Below, piece by piece: positions 1 to 8,642 of a DNA stretch of 40,481 bases. A model generated the notes under the pieces. The model ran no database searches. It saw nothing but the letters and a program-made list of their open reading frames with translations, and was not told where the DNA came from. The DNA is from Paludibacteraceae bacterium (GTDB lineage: Bacteria; Bacteroidota; Bacteroidia; Bacteroidales; Paludibacteraceae): positions 1 to 40,481 of the forward strand of contig JAFZKQ010000021.1 in NCBI GenBank assembly GCA_017553575.1, in the 5' to 3' direction. The position numbers and the translations under genes were made by a program. Within the stretch, counting starts at the first letter, position 1; each line of letters begins with the position of its first letter.

Positions 1-1
1 C

Positions 2-694
2 ATGTGTCCTATGTCTGTTAGGAATACGGAGTTGATGATTGATTCTGTCCTCTATAAAGGGAACGAGAAGCGGGTTCGTTTTTGCTATTCGATTAAGGAG
101 TCAGAGAATAGGGAAGAGAATGAAGAAATCGTTCGAAAATCGGATGAGGAAGAGAGGTTGTGGGGGTTGTTTGAATTGTTTGGGTTGTTTGGGGTGGATC
201 AACTGAATCAACTTCGTCTGGATATGACTAGGGATAATTTTGATATGCAGATTTCTTATATTGATTCTAAGGGAGGCGTGTTGAAGAATTTTGTCTATGG
301 AAAGGATGAATACGATATGTCGCAAGAAGAGCTTTTCTCTTTTGTTTTGGAGGAAACTCTTCAAGATGAGCAATCTAGACTTCCTCAGGACTTGGACTTT
401 TCAACGGTTTGGGATAGCCTTTCTTGTGATACCAAGAATCACAGAGTGGTGCAATATTATACGATACATGATTTTAATATGGAGGGTCTAAATGTAGATG
501 CCATATTTGCTTATAATAAGAAGCTAATTGTAGATAATCTGATCTCGAATTATAACTCTTTGATCTTTATGGCTGTGAGTGGCTATTCATGGGAATTTGT
601 TCATGACTATAAAATGAATGGCTCTTCTTTGGCGAGATTCTCTATTACGAGGGAAGATTTGGACTCAGCCATGTTGGAATCGTTTAGGAATTGA
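2..694 (+). CDS. C-terminal part of a protein paralogous to the next gene; family unknown
   Basis: The reading frame is open to the left edge, so the gene is cut. Its first visible residues (MCPMSVRNTEL) align with residues about 42-55 of the neighbour (MCPTPMEDSEL), so roughly 40 N-terminal residues, probably a lipoprotein signal, lie outside the window. Shared landmarks include DSVLYKG, a QSRLP stretch, WEFV followed by YKM-G-SL, and a C-terminal SITREDL/SVSKEDV segment. The protein looks mostly soluble with alternating beta strands. It lies 13 bp before the second copy, which suggests co-transcription. I do not recognise the family. A periplasmic or surface lipoprotein role is inferred only from the paralogue. 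Confidence 0.75.
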   Translation: MCPMSVRNTELMIDSVLYKGNEKRVRFCYSIKESENREENEEIVRKSDEEERLWGLFELFGLFGVDQLNQLRLDMTRDNFDMQISYIDSKGGVLKNFVYGKDEYDMSQEELFSFVLEETLQDEQSRLPQDLDFSTVWDSLSCDTKNHRVVQYYTIHDFNMEGLNVDAIFAYNKKLIVDNLISNYNSLIFMAVSGYSWEFVHDYKMNGSSLARFSITREDLDSAMLESFRN

Positions 695-707
695 TAATCC
701 TACTGAT

Positions 708-1622
708 ATGAAGACTATGCGTAAGTTCCTTTTGTGGGGAGTCTTCCCCTTCTTGCTGCTTTCTTGTGAAATGTACGACAAGCAAAGTCTGTGTGCTTTT
801 GTCACATGGATGAATTATATGTGTCCTACGCCAATGGAGGATTCTGAGTTGGTGTTGGATTCTGTGCTTTATAAGGGGAAAGATAGGCGCGTCCGTTTAT
901 GCTATTCCTATAAAGAGTCGGAGGGGCGAGATCGGCATGAAGCCTATCTTCGAGATTCGGATACCGATTTCCAACGGTATCGAGAATTGATGGATTGGAC
1001 GAATGCACCTGATGCTTGGAAAGAACTCTTTCGTGATATGTCCAATCTTGATTTTGATCTGCAAGTTTCTTATTTTGATTCCAATGGAAATGTCTTGCTT
1101 GACCTGGTGTTTACAAAGGATGAGTATAATATGACAGCACAGGAAGTCAAGGATTTGTATGCTGGCGTTTTGGTGGAGTCTGATTTGAAGGAATTACAAT
1201 CTCGGCTACCTGAAACTCAATGGTATGATGAGCGGTTCGTTATGGATAGCCTTGCGTATGACTTGTCGGAACGTAAGGCGTTTCTCTATTTGACAGCCCG
1301 TAATTTGAATTTAGAAGGGGTCAATGTAGATACGTTTTTCTTGCAAGGGGTAAAGGGGCCTTTGATTCTTAATGCTGTGTTTGAAAATCATGGTGTCTAC
1401 CATGTTCCTCCAGTATTTGATGAGACGGAAGGCAACTACTTCCTATGGGTAGATCATGGTATCTCCCCACATTCTCCAGCTGAAGCCATAAGTGAATTCG
1501 GATGGGAGTTCGTTTATCGTTATAAGATGGACGGTAAGTCTCTTTATGAATTTTCTGTTTCGAAGGAAGATGTGGAATATTATGAAGAATTACTTTCTCC
1601 GACCACCCAATTGGTGGATTAG
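708..1622 (+). CDS. Lipoprotein, tandem paralogue of the preceding gene; function unknown
   Basis: The 304-residue protein starts at the ATG at 708, because MKTMRKFLLWGVFPFLLLSC is a clean lipoprotein signal with Cys20 as the lipidated residue. The frame is open upstream to 618, but that part lies inside the previous gene and would bury the signal. The mature part has charged segments, DSVLYKG at about 53-59, QSRLP near residue 165, and a C-terminal WEFVYRYKMDG block. It matches the preceding gene along its length but carries extra sequence before WEFV. It is probably a periplasm- or surface-facing lipoprotein. No catalytic motif is evident and no named domain was recognised. Tandem duplication is the main clue to its history. 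Confidence 0.85.
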   Translation: MKTMRKFLLWGVFPFLLLSCEMYDKQSLCAFVTWMNYMCPTPMEDSELVLDSVLYKGKDRRVRLCYSYKESEGRDRHEAYLRDSDTDFQRYRELMDWTNAPDAWKELFRDMSNLDFDLQVSYFDSNGNVLLDLVFTKDEYNMTAQEVKDLYAGVLVESDLKELQSRLPETQWYDERFVMDSLAYDLSERKAFLYLTARNLNLEGVNVDTFFLQGVKGPLILNAVFENHGVYHVPPVFDETEGNYFLWVDHGISPHSPAEAISEFGWEFVYRYKMDGKSLYEFSVSKEDVEYYEELLSPTTQLVD

Positions 1623-1637
1623 AATGACACGATATGG

Positions 1638-1666
1638 GGAAGAGACATGTACGCCACGTCTCTTCC
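1638..1666. terminator. Hairpin between convergent genes
   Basis: A 9-bp perfect stem (GGAAGAGAC / GTCTCTTCC) with an 11-nt loop lies between the convergent stops at 1622 and 1680. It lacks a T-run on either side, so a role in transcription end or RNA stability is only inferred from position. Confidence 0.4.
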
Positions 1667-1679
1667 GTATGCCCGTAGT

Positions 1680-2141
1680 TTATCGTTTCCGCTTGTCGAT
1701 TTCATCGCCTAATTTGTCCAACCATTCCCCGAAGCGCAGGATGATGTTTTTGGGTTTTCTCCGAACGCGTTGGGGTTCGCCCATGCCGAAAGAAGAGGTC
1801 TCTTCTCCTTTGATCTTTTTGTAGATGTAGGCCCAGTCTGCCATGCCATGAACGTCACGGTCGTCGATGAACATATCTACGTTCAGTTTTCGGGGCGTAT
1901 CGGGTGTGTATTCCTCTTCTGGGTCGTTCTTGTTGACCGCATAGAACTCCAAACCGCGCTCTTTGCAGTAGGCGACTGCCTCGTCCAAAAGTTCGCCGGT
2001 CCGGACGCTCCATAGGATGATTTGGTGTTTCTCTTCCCGCTGGAGGCGTTTAAGTACGTCGATGGCAAAAGGTCTCTCCTTGCCGATTGCGGGGTATTCA
2101 TGGGTGACGATGGTTCCGTCAAAATCAACTGCTATCTTCAT
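1680..2141 (-). CDS. Small HAD-superfamily hydrolase
   Basis: The 153-residue protein opens with the HAD motif I (VDFDGT, Asp6 and Asp8), where the first Asp is the expected nucleophile. Ser45 in ILWSVRTGE fits motif II, and VDMFIDDRDVHG near residues 89-100 supplies the acidic motif IV. The rest is a compact Rossmann core with almost no cap, as in the small Bacteroidota phosphatase-like HAD proteins. The C-terminal 35 residues are basic. The substrate cannot be told. It is the last gene of the minus-strand recR operon, 13 bp after the small membrane protein. A cytoplasmic phosphatase is the most likely role. Confidence 0.85.
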   Translation of the reverse strand: MKIAVDFDGTIVTHEYPAIGKERPFAIDVLKRLQREEKHQIILWSVRTGELLDEAVAYCKERGLEFYAVNKNDPEEEYTPDTPRKLNVDMFIDDRDVHGMADWAYIYKKIKGEETSSFGMGEPQRVRRKPKNIILRFGEWLDKLGDEIDKRKR

Positions 2142-2154
2142 GATGAGGAATCTG

Positions 2155-2604
2155 TTATTGTTGCACTTCTTCGTTTATCTCTAATTGGTCAGGCTTGCAG
2201 AAAAAGAGGATGACAATGCCAATGATCAGCTCGCAATAGAGCATTGAGGCATCCTTTGTGCAGGCATAGGCGAAGGCGATTATCTGCATAACGCAAAGGT
2301 TGGCTATCGTCTTGATGATGTATTGCTTGGTGATGTCTCGTATTTTCTCTTTTTCGGAAGAGGAACTCTCTTCTGTTATCTCGACGAATTTCTTTTTGTA
2401 GTATTTCAGCGAGAGTGGAATCACGGCCAACATCATAAGGATGGCGATGGATTGGAAGATGGTGTTGTTGGTTGGCTCCATGTCAGAACTTGTTACGATA
2501 TAGCTGATTACTGCCGCGGCCAAGGCGGCGATGATTGCGCCAATATAGATCGTTTTCGTCACCTTCTTGTATTTCTCTAACTCTGTTTGAATGTTGTTCT
2601 CCAT
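2155..2604 (-). CDS. Small integral membrane protein, function unknown
   Basis: The 149-residue protein has four hydrophobic segments (about residues 18-38, 47-66, 95-115 and 119-136). A hydrophilic, Ser/Glu/Lys-rich cytoplasmic loop (EESSSSEKEKIRD) lies between the second and third. No signal peptide, catalytic motif or known domain was recognised. It lies 36 bp downstream of recR and 13 bp upstream of the HAD gene, so it belongs to the same minus-strand operon. An unannotated inner-membrane protein is all the sequence supports. Confidence 0.75.
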   Translation of the reverse strand: MENNIQTELEKYKKVTKTIYIGAIIAALAAAVISYIVTSSDMEPTNNTIFQSIAILMMLAVIPLSLKYYKKKFVEITEESSSSEKEKIRDITKQYIIKTIANLCVMQIIAFAYACTKDASMLYCELIIGIVILFFCKPDQLEINEEVQQ

Positions 2605-2640
2605 TTTTTTTTTGTTTGATTTAAATGCCCTTTGGGGCGC

Positions 2641-3267
2641 CTATACGTTCTCTTGATAAAGGGTTCGGTTCACGATGGAGCGTCCGAGGGTGATCTCGTC
2701 AGCATATTCCAATTCGTCGCCAATGGCCACGCCTCGGGCGATGGTTGTTACCTTTACGGGTCTTCCCGATGTGGCCAACTTCTTGTATATATAGAAGTTC
2801 GTCGTGTCGCCCTCCATTGTCGGACTGAGGGCGAGGATGACCTCTTGGATCTCCTCGTTGGAGACTCGTTCCACTAGACTGTTGATGTTGAGGTCGTTGG
2901 GGCCAATGCCATCCATAGGGGAGATGACACCTCCCAGCACGTGGTAAAGACCGTTGAACTGTTGCGTGTTTTCGATGGAGAGCACGTCTTTGACGTTTTC
3001 CACCACACAGATGGTCTTCTCGTCACGCTTGGGGTTGGAGCAGATGCTACAAACCTCCGTGTCGGAAATGTTGTGGCATCGTTTGCAGTATTTTATTTCG
3101 TTTCGGAGTTTGATGAACGCATTTCCGAAGTTGTTTACCTCTTCCGTGCTTTGCCTCAGAAGGAATAGGACCAGCCGCAATGCGCTTTTCCTGCCAATTC
3201 CTGGTAATTTGGCGAATTCGTTGATGGCGTTCTCCAAAAGCTTGGATGAAAATTGGCTGTCGTTCAT
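2641..3267 (-). CDS. recR: Recombination mediator protein RecR
   Basis: At 208 residues it has the usual RecR length and full architecture: a helix-hairpin-helix ([12 protein letters not shown], 21-32), a four-Cys zinc finger (Cys61, Cys64, Cys73, Cys76) and a Toprim domain. The Toprim acidic residues lie in VVEN (88-91) and in the region around [14 protein letters not shown] (177-190). RecR works with RecO, and RecF in many bacteria, to load RecA on gapped DNA. Its ATG overlaps the upstream gene's stop by 4 nt, which indicates translational coupling within a minus-strand operon. I see no missing key residue. Confidence in family and start is high. Confidence 0.97.
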   Translation of the reverse strand: MNDSQFSSKLLENAINEFAKLPGIGRKSALRLVLFLLRQSTEEVNNFGNAFIKLRNEIKYCKRCHNISDTEVCSICSNPKRDEKTICVVENVKDVLSIENTQQFNGLYHVLGGVISPMDGIGPNDLNINSLVERVSNEEIQEVILALSPTMEGDTTNFYIYKKLATSGRPVKVTTIARGVAIGDELEYADEITLGRSIVNRTLYQENV

Positions 3268-3791
3268 TTCTTCTCGTAGTATTCTAATGATTTGAACACC
3301 TCATCGTATTCTTCCTCCTCTTCTGCGTCGGAGAGGTATTCCTCTTCGTCATCCTCCTCTATCTTTCTGACGCGTTTCTTCTTTGTCGATTTCTTTTCGA
3401 GTCCGTAATCCGGTTCCTCGTCGATGATGGAGACGATACTGTCCACAATGTAGACGCTGTTGCCGCGCCAAGGGAGGACATGCTTATATTCGTTATAGTG
3501 CAGTTCGAGGCTCTTTCTGCCCAAACGTTCCAATCTTTTGGCCACTTTCTCGTCTTCGACGGAGAAGTTGAATTCGTAGGATTGAATCGTGTTGGCTTGC
3601 GTACCTTTGAAGCCGGATTGGATGAGACGACCTTCGTAGGTCTTGAAGAGGTTGCCTTTCAAGACGATTTGATTGAGTTCGCCACTTTTGATGCCCGTTC
3701 CGAACACAAAGTAGTAGCGATAATATATGACTCCTGCCAAAGCGAGGACAACAATGAGAACTAAAATCGAAATAATCTTAAATAATTTCAT
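3264..3791 (-). CDS. Membrane-anchored protein with acidic C-terminus, function unknown
   Basis: The 175-residue protein has one N-terminal transmembrane segment (about 4-24) followed by a predicted extracytoplasmic domain of about 100 residues with short beta strands. Its tail is striking: a Lys/Arg cluster ([11 protein letters not shown]) and then a run dominated by Glu and Asp. It overlaps the HSDR_N-like gene upstream and recR downstream by 4 nt each (ATGA), so the three are translationally coupled. No enzymatic motif is visible. Similar small proteins sit before recR in other Bacteroidota to my knowledge, but I cannot assign a role. Confidence 0.8.
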   Translation of the reverse strand: MKLFKIISILVLIVVLALAGVIYYRYYFVFGTGIKSGELNQIVLKGNLFKTYEGRLIQSGFKGTQANTIQSYEFNFSVEDEKVAKRLERLGRKSLELHYNEYKHVLPWRGNSVYIVDSIVSIIDEEPDYGLEKKSTKKKRVRKIEEDDEEEYLSDAEEEEEYDEVFKSLEYYEKK

Positions 3792-4255
3792 AACTCTATT
3801 TTATTGTATATTAGGTCTCGTGACGGAATTTCGCGGAGGAAGTTGTACCTGTTGTTTTTGTAGTCTACTTCGCAACAATAGTGCTTCAGCCCGTTGGATA
3901 CAATCAGGAAGGATACCTTCAGCTTGAAGTTGTACATGGCTATTTGGTCGAAGGTCTTCTGGGTGATTTCGATGTGGGGGGCCTTGTATTCCACTATCAG
4001 GATGGGCTCTCCCTTCGGACCGTAGATCACTGTGTCGCAACGTTTGTGCATGTCGTTGATCTTGACCAAGACTTCATTTCCGATGAGGGCTTCCGAGAAG
4101 CCTTTCTCTTGGATGAGGAACTCAACCATATTCTGACGGACCCACTCCTCCGGGGTGAGTGAGACGAACTTTTTCCGACATCGGTCGAAAATCACCTTCT
4201 TGCCGTCTGATTCCTTTATCTTAAAGGCATATTTGGGTAAGTTAAGTTCCAACAT
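3788..4255 (-). CDS. HSDR_N-type PD-(D/E)XK nuclease-fold protein
   Basis: I chose the ATG at 4255 (155 residues). An in-frame TTG at 4273 would add six residues (MCKYNK) that overlap the promoter of the divergent gene. Residues 72-92 carry a PD-(D/E)XK-like core: Asp74 in RCDTVIYG, then Glu89 and Lys91 in LIVEYKAP. This matches the N-terminal domain of type I restriction HsdR subunits. Here it stands alone, without helicase motor or modification genes, and heads the recR operon. This stand-alone form is a common chromosomal protein in Bacteroidota rather than part of a restriction system. A DNA repair or nuclease role is inferred from the fold and from recR. Confidence 0.85.
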   Translation of the reverse strand: MLELNLPKYAFKIKESDGKKVIFDRCRKKFVSLTPEEWVRQNMVEFLIQEKGFSEALIGNEVLVKINDMHKRCDTVIYGPKGEPILIVEYKAPHIEITQKTFDQIAMYNFKLKVSFLIVSNGLKHYCCEVDYKNNRYNFLREIPSRDLIYNKIEL

Positions 4256-4260
4256 TTTAT

Positions 4261-4268
4261 TATATTTG
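4261..4268 (+). promoter_or_regulatory. Bacteroidota -7 element upstream of AMP nucleosidase
   Basis: TATATTTG fits TAnnTTTG and lies 33 bp before the ATG at 4302. No TTTG at the ideal distance was found; the nearest (4232-4235) is 25 bp away. It also lies in the divergent region of the HSDR_N gene. Confidence 0.5.
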
Positions 4269-4301
4269 CACAACTACAAAAATAGACATTTTTGATCGAA
4301 T

Positions 4302-5075
4302 ATGAAAACAAAAGGGGAGATAGTAGAAAATTGGTTGCCTCGTTATACGAAACGGCCTCTGTCGGAGTTCACGCAGTATATTTTGCTGACCAATTTCAAC
4401 CATTATGTCGAGTTGTTCGCGGAGTGGTATGGTGTGCCTATTTGCGGTCGTGACGGAAATATGCCCAATGCTTCGGCTAACGGTATCACCATTATTAACT
4501 TCGGTATGGGAAGCGCCAATGCGGCCATTATCATGGACTTGCTTTCTGCCATCAATCCGAAAGGTGTGATTTTCTTGGGTAAGTGTGGAGGTTTGAGCTC
4601 GTTGAATTCACTTGGTGACTACATCGTCCCTTCCGCGGCCATCCGTGGAGAGGGTACGTCCAACGACTATATGCCACCCGAAGTGCCAGCCCTTCCATCT
4701 TTCGCTATCCAACGTGTGATCTCTTCTTGCGTACGTAACGCAGGCCATGACTATTCGGCAGGAGTGGTCTATACGACCAATCGCCGTGTGTGGGAGCATG
4801 ACGATGCTTTCAAGGAGTATCTCGTTCGTACGCGTGCCACGGCTATCGATATGGAGACGGCCACTTTGTTCTTGGTGGGATTCGCCAACCGCATTCCTTT
4901 GGGGGCGTTGCTGTTGATTTCGGATCAACCGATGGTCTCTTCGGGCGTGAAGACGGAGGAGAGTGACCGGATGGTCACAAACCGATTTGTCGAAGACCAT
5001 GTCCGTATGGGTATTAATGCCTTGGAGTTGCTTATGAACGGCGACTTCTCCATCCAGCATTTGGTTTCCGATTGA
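4302..5075 (+). CDS. amn: AMP nucleosidase
   Basis: The 257-residue protein belongs to the phosphorylase/nucleosidase fold that cleaves the N-glycosidic bond of nucleotides or nucleosides. Visible landmarks are GMGSANAAI (68-76), the phosphate/ribose region GKCGG (93-97) and RGEGTS (115-120), the ribose-binding DMETATLF (183-190) and ISDQPM (206-211), whose Asp is the expected base-interacting residue. The length and these motifs match the short Bacteroidota enzyme annotated as AMP nucleosidase, which makes adenine and ribose 5-phosphate from AMP. It heads the plus-strand series and is 35 bp from holA. Specificity for AMP over other purine nucleotides is family-based. Confidence 0.85.
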   Translation: MKTKGEIVENWLPRYTKRPLSEFTQYILLTNFNHYVELFAEWYGVPICGRDGNMPNASANGITIINFGMGSANAAIIMDLLSAINPKGVIFLGKCGGLSSLNSLGDYIVPSAAIRGEGTSNDYMPPEVPALPSFAIQRVISSCVRNAGHDYSAGVVYTTNRRVWEHDDAFKEYLVRTRATAIDMETATLFLVGFANRIPLGALLLISDQPMVSSGVKTEESDRMVTNRFVEDHVRMGINALELLMNGDFSIQHLVSD

Positions 5076-5110
5076 TGGAATGACAACTTACATCCAAACA
5101 TTGATTTCTT

Positions 5111-6124
5111 ATGGCAGCTAAGTCCACTGATTTCCAAACGATACTTTCCGACTTGAAACAACAGGTCTATAAGCCCATCTATTTCTTGATGGGCGAGGAG
5201 CCTTATTACATTGATGAGATAAGCAACTACATCCAAAACAATGTCTTGTCGGAGGAGGAACGGGAGTTTAACCAAGTGGTGTTGTATGGAGATGCTGTGA
5301 CGACCAAGGAGGTGATTACGATGGCGCGTCGTTATCCAATGATGTCGAAGTATATGGTGATCATTGTTAAGGAGGCACAGAATCTTTCTGATTTGGACGA
5401 CTTGGTCTATTATCTACAGAAGCCGATGTCTTCTACGATTTTGGTCTTTTGCCATAAATATAAGAAGGTGGACGGCAGAAAGAAGTTTGTTGCCGAGCTG
5501 CCGAAAGTTGGAGTCTTGTTTGAGTCCAAAAAACTGTATGACAATCAGGTGCCTACTTTTATTTCCGACTATCTGAAGGGAAAAGGCTTGCAGATTGAAC
5601 CGAAGGCGACGCAGTTGCTGACGGAGTTTTTGGGCACGGACTTGTCCAAGGTGGTCAATGAGTTGGAAAAATTGTCCCTGTTGAAACCTAAAGATAATTT
5701 GCTGACAGCTGATATTGTTGGGGCGAATGTGGGTATCAACAAGGATTTCAATAATTTCGAGTTGCTCAATGCCTTGGTTAATAAGGATGTGCTGAAAGCT
5801 AACCGTATTGTCCTCTATTTTGAGCAGAATCCGAAGAATAACCCTTTGGTCTTGACCATTACGGTGCTGTTCAACTTTTTCTCCAACTTGATGCTCTATT
5901 ATTACATCAAGGATAAGTCGCCAGCCAACGTGGCGAAGGAGTTGGGCATCAACGTCTATTTCGTGCGTGATTACCAGACGGCGGTGTCCAAATATAATGG
6001 ATGGAAAACCTTGCAGATTATCGCTTTGCTTCGTACCTACGATGCGAAGTCGAAGGGAATCGATTCGGCGGGTGTGCCTGATGGAGAGTTGCTTAAGGAA
6101 TTGGTATATATGATTTTACATTAA
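5111..6124 (+). CDS. holA: DNA polymerase III subunit delta (HolA)
   Basis: At 337 residues the length is that of HolA. The N-terminal block (IYFLMGEEPYYIDEI, about 19-33) is the typical start of the delta AAA+-like domain. It is followed by VIIVKEAQNLSDLDDL and the YLKGKGL-containing central region. The C-terminal helical collar domain contains the usual NNPLVLTITVLFNFFSNLM-type stretch. Delta opens the beta clamp as part of the clamp loader in the cytoplasm. It follows amn by 35 bp and precedes engB by 3 bp, so it is operonic. No anomaly was seen. Confidence 0.93.
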   Translation: MAAKSTDFQTILSDLKQQVYKPIYFLMGEEPYYIDEISNYIQNNVLSEEEREFNQVVLYGDAVTTKEVITMARRYPMMSKYMVIIVKEAQNLSDLDDLVYYLQKPMSSTILVFCHKYKKVDGRKKFVAELPKVGVLFESKKLYDNQVPTFISDYLKGKGLQIEPKATQLLTEFLGTDLSKVVNELEKLSLLKPKDNLLTADIVGANVGINKDFNNFELLNALVNKDVLKANRIVLYFEQNPKNNPLVLTITVLFNFFSNLMLYYYIKDKSPANVAKELGINVYFVRDYQTAVSKYNGWKTLQIIALLRTYDAKSKGIDSAGVPDGELLKELVYMILH

Positions 6125-6127
6125 GAT

Positions 6128-6745
6128 ATGGATATTAAATCAGCAGAATTTATAATAAGTAATTCGGAGGTATATAAGTGTCCGAAGCATAATTTGCCGG
6201 AGTATGCCTTCATCGGAAGGTCGAATGTGGGAAAGTCTTCCCTGATCAATATGTTGACGGAGAAGAAAGATTTGGCCAAAACCTCTTCGAAGCCAGGTAA
6301 GACCTTGTTGATCAACCATTTCTTGATTAATAAGAATTGGTTTTTGGTGGATTTGCCAGGGTATGGTTATGCGAAAGTGAGTAAATCCGATTTGACGAAG
6401 TTGGACAAAATCATCAAGGGCTATGTGATGAATCGCGAGTCGTTGACCAATCTCTTCGTCTTGGTGGATGCCCGTCTTGAACCTCAGAAGATAGACTTGG
6501 AGTTCATCGAGTTTTTGGGCGTGAACGGAATCCCATTCTCCATCATCTTTACGAAGGCGGATAAACTCTCGGCAGGCAAGTTGCATACGAATATTTCGGC
6601 TTACCGCGACAAGTTGTTTGAGCAGTGGGAAGAGTTGCCTCCTATATTCGTCTCCTCTGCAGAGACAAAAATGGGACGCGAGGATATCCTCAATTATATT
6701 GAGTCCATCAATGCTCAGATGGCGGAATCTTCTGAAAATAAGTAA
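6128..6745 (+). CDS. engB: Ribosome biogenesis GTPase EngB (YsxC/YihA)
   Basis: This is a single-domain TRAFAC GTPase of 205 residues, the normal EngB size. G1 is GRSNVGKS (30-37), the switch I region is KPGKT (55-59), G3 is DLPGYG (75-80), G4 is TKAD (142-145) and G5 is SSAE (176-179). EngB acts in late 50S ribosomal subunit assembly. It begins 3 bp after holA and ends 2 bp before the acyltransferase, so it lies inside a dense operon. The motif set is complete and the call is secure. Confidence 0.96.
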   Translation: MDIKSAEFIISNSEVYKCPKHNLPEYAFIGRSNVGKSSLINMLTEKKDLAKTSSKPGKTLLINHFLINKNWFLVDLPGYGYAKVSKSDLTKLDKIIKGYVMNRESLTNLFVLVDARLEPQKIDLEFIEFLGVNGIPFSIIFTKADKLSAGKLHTNISAYRDKLFEQWEELPPIFVSSAETKMGREDILNYIESINAQMAESSENK

Positions 6746-6747
6746 GT

Positions 6748-7626
6748 ATGGCTATTCTCTATTATTTGTTATATCCGCTTTTGTGGCTGATTTCCTGCTT
6801 GCCGTTTTGCGTGATGTATGCCATCTCGGATATGGTCTATTTCCTTGTCTATCATGTCGTTCGGTATAGACGGAAAGTGGTGCGGACTAATCTGACCAAT
6901 TCCTTCCCAGAAAAGAGTTTGGAGGAAATTCGGCGTATAGAAAAGGCCTATTATTCGCATTTTGCCGACTTGTTCTTCGAAACGGTGAAGTTGATGCATA
7001 TCTCTGATGAGGAGATAAAAAAACGTATGCATTTTTCTAATCCGGAGTTGATGTACGATATCTGTCAAAACAACAGTGCGGTGGTTTTGTTGGGCCATTA
7101 TGGCAATTGGGAGTGGATTCCTTCCATCTTCATCGATGCCAAGGGCTTTATTGCGGGCGAACTTTATCGTCCGTTGAAAAACAAGTATTTCGATGGCTTC
7201 TTCTTGAAGTTGCGTAGCCGTTTTGGAACGTTTAATATCCCGAAGAATGATGCCTTGAAGGCGATTTTCGAGTTTAAGCAACAGAAGAAAAACTTTGCCA
7301 TGGGATTTATTGCCGATCAAACTCCATCCAAGAGCAACTTGCACTATTGGGCGAACTTTTTGAACCAAGATACCCCTTTCTTGAACGGTCCAGAACGCAT
7401 CGCGAAGAAAAACGGTTTTGCCGTGATCTATTTTGATGTGTCGAAGGTGAAACGTGGATACTATACTTGTGATTTGGTCCTTCTTACGGAGAATGCCCGC
7501 AATACGAAGGAGAATGAGATTACAGACCAGTATGTGGCTCTTTTCGAGCAGACGTTGCGCCGAAACCCAGCCTATTGGCTATGGTCGCACAAACGTTGGA
7601 AGCATAAACGGGAGGTAGTTCAATGA
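6748..7626 (+). CDS. LpxL/HtrB-family lysophospholipid or lipid A acyltransferase
   Basis: This 292-residue protein has an N-terminal membrane anchor (about 5-35) and the acyltransferase HX4(D/E) motif at His117-Glu122 (GHYGNWEW). The substrate-binding YRPLKN stretch (140-145) and a C-terminal WSHKRWK block (269-275) are typical of bacterial lipid A biosynthesis acyltransferases. It should transfer an acyl chain to lipid A or a related lipid at the inner membrane. Which secondary acylation it performs cannot be read from sequence. It is 2 bp after engB and overlaps the glycosyltransferase by 4 nt (ATGA). Confidence 0.9.
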   Translation: MAILYYLLYPLLWLISCLPFCVMYAISDMVYFLVYHVVRYRRKVVRTNLTNSFPEKSLEEIRRIEKAYYSHFADLFFETVKLMHISDEEIKKRMHFSNPELMYDICQNNSAVVLLGHYGNWEWIPSIFIDAKGFIAGELYRPLKNKYFDGFFLKLRSRFGTFNIPKNDALKAIFEFKQQKKNFAMGFIADQTPSKSNLHYWANFLNQDTPFLNGPERIAKKNGFAVIYFDVSKVKRGYYTCDLVLLTENARNTKENEITDQYVALFEQTLRRNPAYWLWSHKRWKHKREVVQ

Positions 7627-8642
7627 AGGTCGCAGTCGTCATATTGAATTGGAATGGCAGGAAGATGTTGGAGCAGTTTCTCCCTTCTGTCTGCCGCTTT
7701 TCTCAACAGGAGGGCGTCGAGGTAATCGTGGCGGATAATGCTTCGACGGATGATTCGTTGCCTTTCTTGACGGAAAATTATCCTGATGTTCGGCAGGTGG
7801 TCCTAGACCGCAATTATGGTTTTGCGGATGGCTATAATCGTTCATTGGCTCAGATTGAGGCAGAGTATTTCGTTTTGCTTAATTCTGACGTGGAAGTGAC
7901 GGAGCATTGGCTCGACCCGTTGATTTCCTATATGGATGCCCATCCAGATGTGGCGGTTTGTCAGCCGAAGATTCGGTCGCAGGTCGCACCTCCTTTCTTT
8001 GAACATGCGGGTGCCGCGGGTGGCTTTATGGATAAGTTCGGTTATCCGTTCTGTCGGGGACGCATTCTTTCCGTTGTTGAGGAGGATAAGGGACAATACG
8101 ATACGGAATGTGACCTGTTCTGGGCGACGGGGGCGGCTTTTTTTGTCCGTGCAGAGGCTTATCGGGCTTGTGGCGGCTTGGATGCGGATTTCTTTGCGCA
8201 CATGGAGGAGATCGATTTGTGTTGGCGTATGCGTAGTCGTGGCTATCGGATCGTCTGTCTTCCGCAGAGTGTGGTGTTCCATGTCGGTGGAGGAACTTTG
8301 AATGCTTCCAATCCACATAAAACATATCTGAATTACAGGAACAACTTGTTGATGATTTATAAGAATGCCTTGCCGAAGCAGTTGAGGAAGATGTTGTTCG
8401 CTCGTTATTTCTTGGATTATCTTTCAGCTTTCGTCTTCTTACTGAAGGGGGAAGTGGGGAATTTTAAGGCTGTTTTTTCCGCCCGTTCAGAATATTCGAA
8501 GATGAAGAAAAACTTCACCCAGAAGCGGAAAGAAAATATGGAACGGGTTGTCAATGAAACGATCAAGGAGATTTATCCAAAAAGCATCGTGGAAAATTTT
8601 TATTTGCGGAAAATCAGTTGTTTCTCTTCTCTTAAATGGTGA
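7623..8642 (+). CDS. Family 2 glycosyltransferase
   Basis: The 339-residue protein has a GT-A fold N-terminus: VVILNWNG (5-12), the nucleotide-binding VADNASTDDS (36-45), and the metal-binding LNSDVEV (86-92) in place of a DXD. HMEEIDLCWRM further on is the acidic catalytic/acceptor region seen in rhamnosyl-type GT2 proteins. A C-terminal amphipathic region after residue about 240 probably attaches to the inner membrane. The likely role is transfer of a sugar onto a cell-surface glycan. It is coupled by 4 nt to the acyltransferase and overlaps the DUF3108 gene, which fits an envelope operon. The sugar is not predictable. Confidence 0.92.
   Translation: MKVAVVILNWNGRKMLEQFLPSVCRFSQQEGVEVIVADNASTDDSLPFLTENYPDVRQVVLDRNYGFADGYNRSLAQIEAEYFVLLNSDVEVTEHWLDPLISYMDAHPDVAVCQPKIRSQVAPPFFEHAGAAGGFMDKFGYPFCRGRILSVVEEDKGQYDTECDLFWATGAAFFVRAEAYRACGGLDADFFAHMEEIDLCWRMRSRGYRIVCLPQSVVFHVGGGTLNASNPHKTYLNYRNNLLMIYKNALPKQLRKMLFARYFLDYLSAFVFLLKGEVGNFKAVFSARSEYSKMKKNFTQKRKENMERVVNETIKEIYPKSIVENFYLRKISCFSSLKW

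Noticed and set aside
3788-4255. Type I restriction-modification system
   Set aside because: Only the HSDR_N domain exists; no HsdM, HsdS or helicase gene is present.
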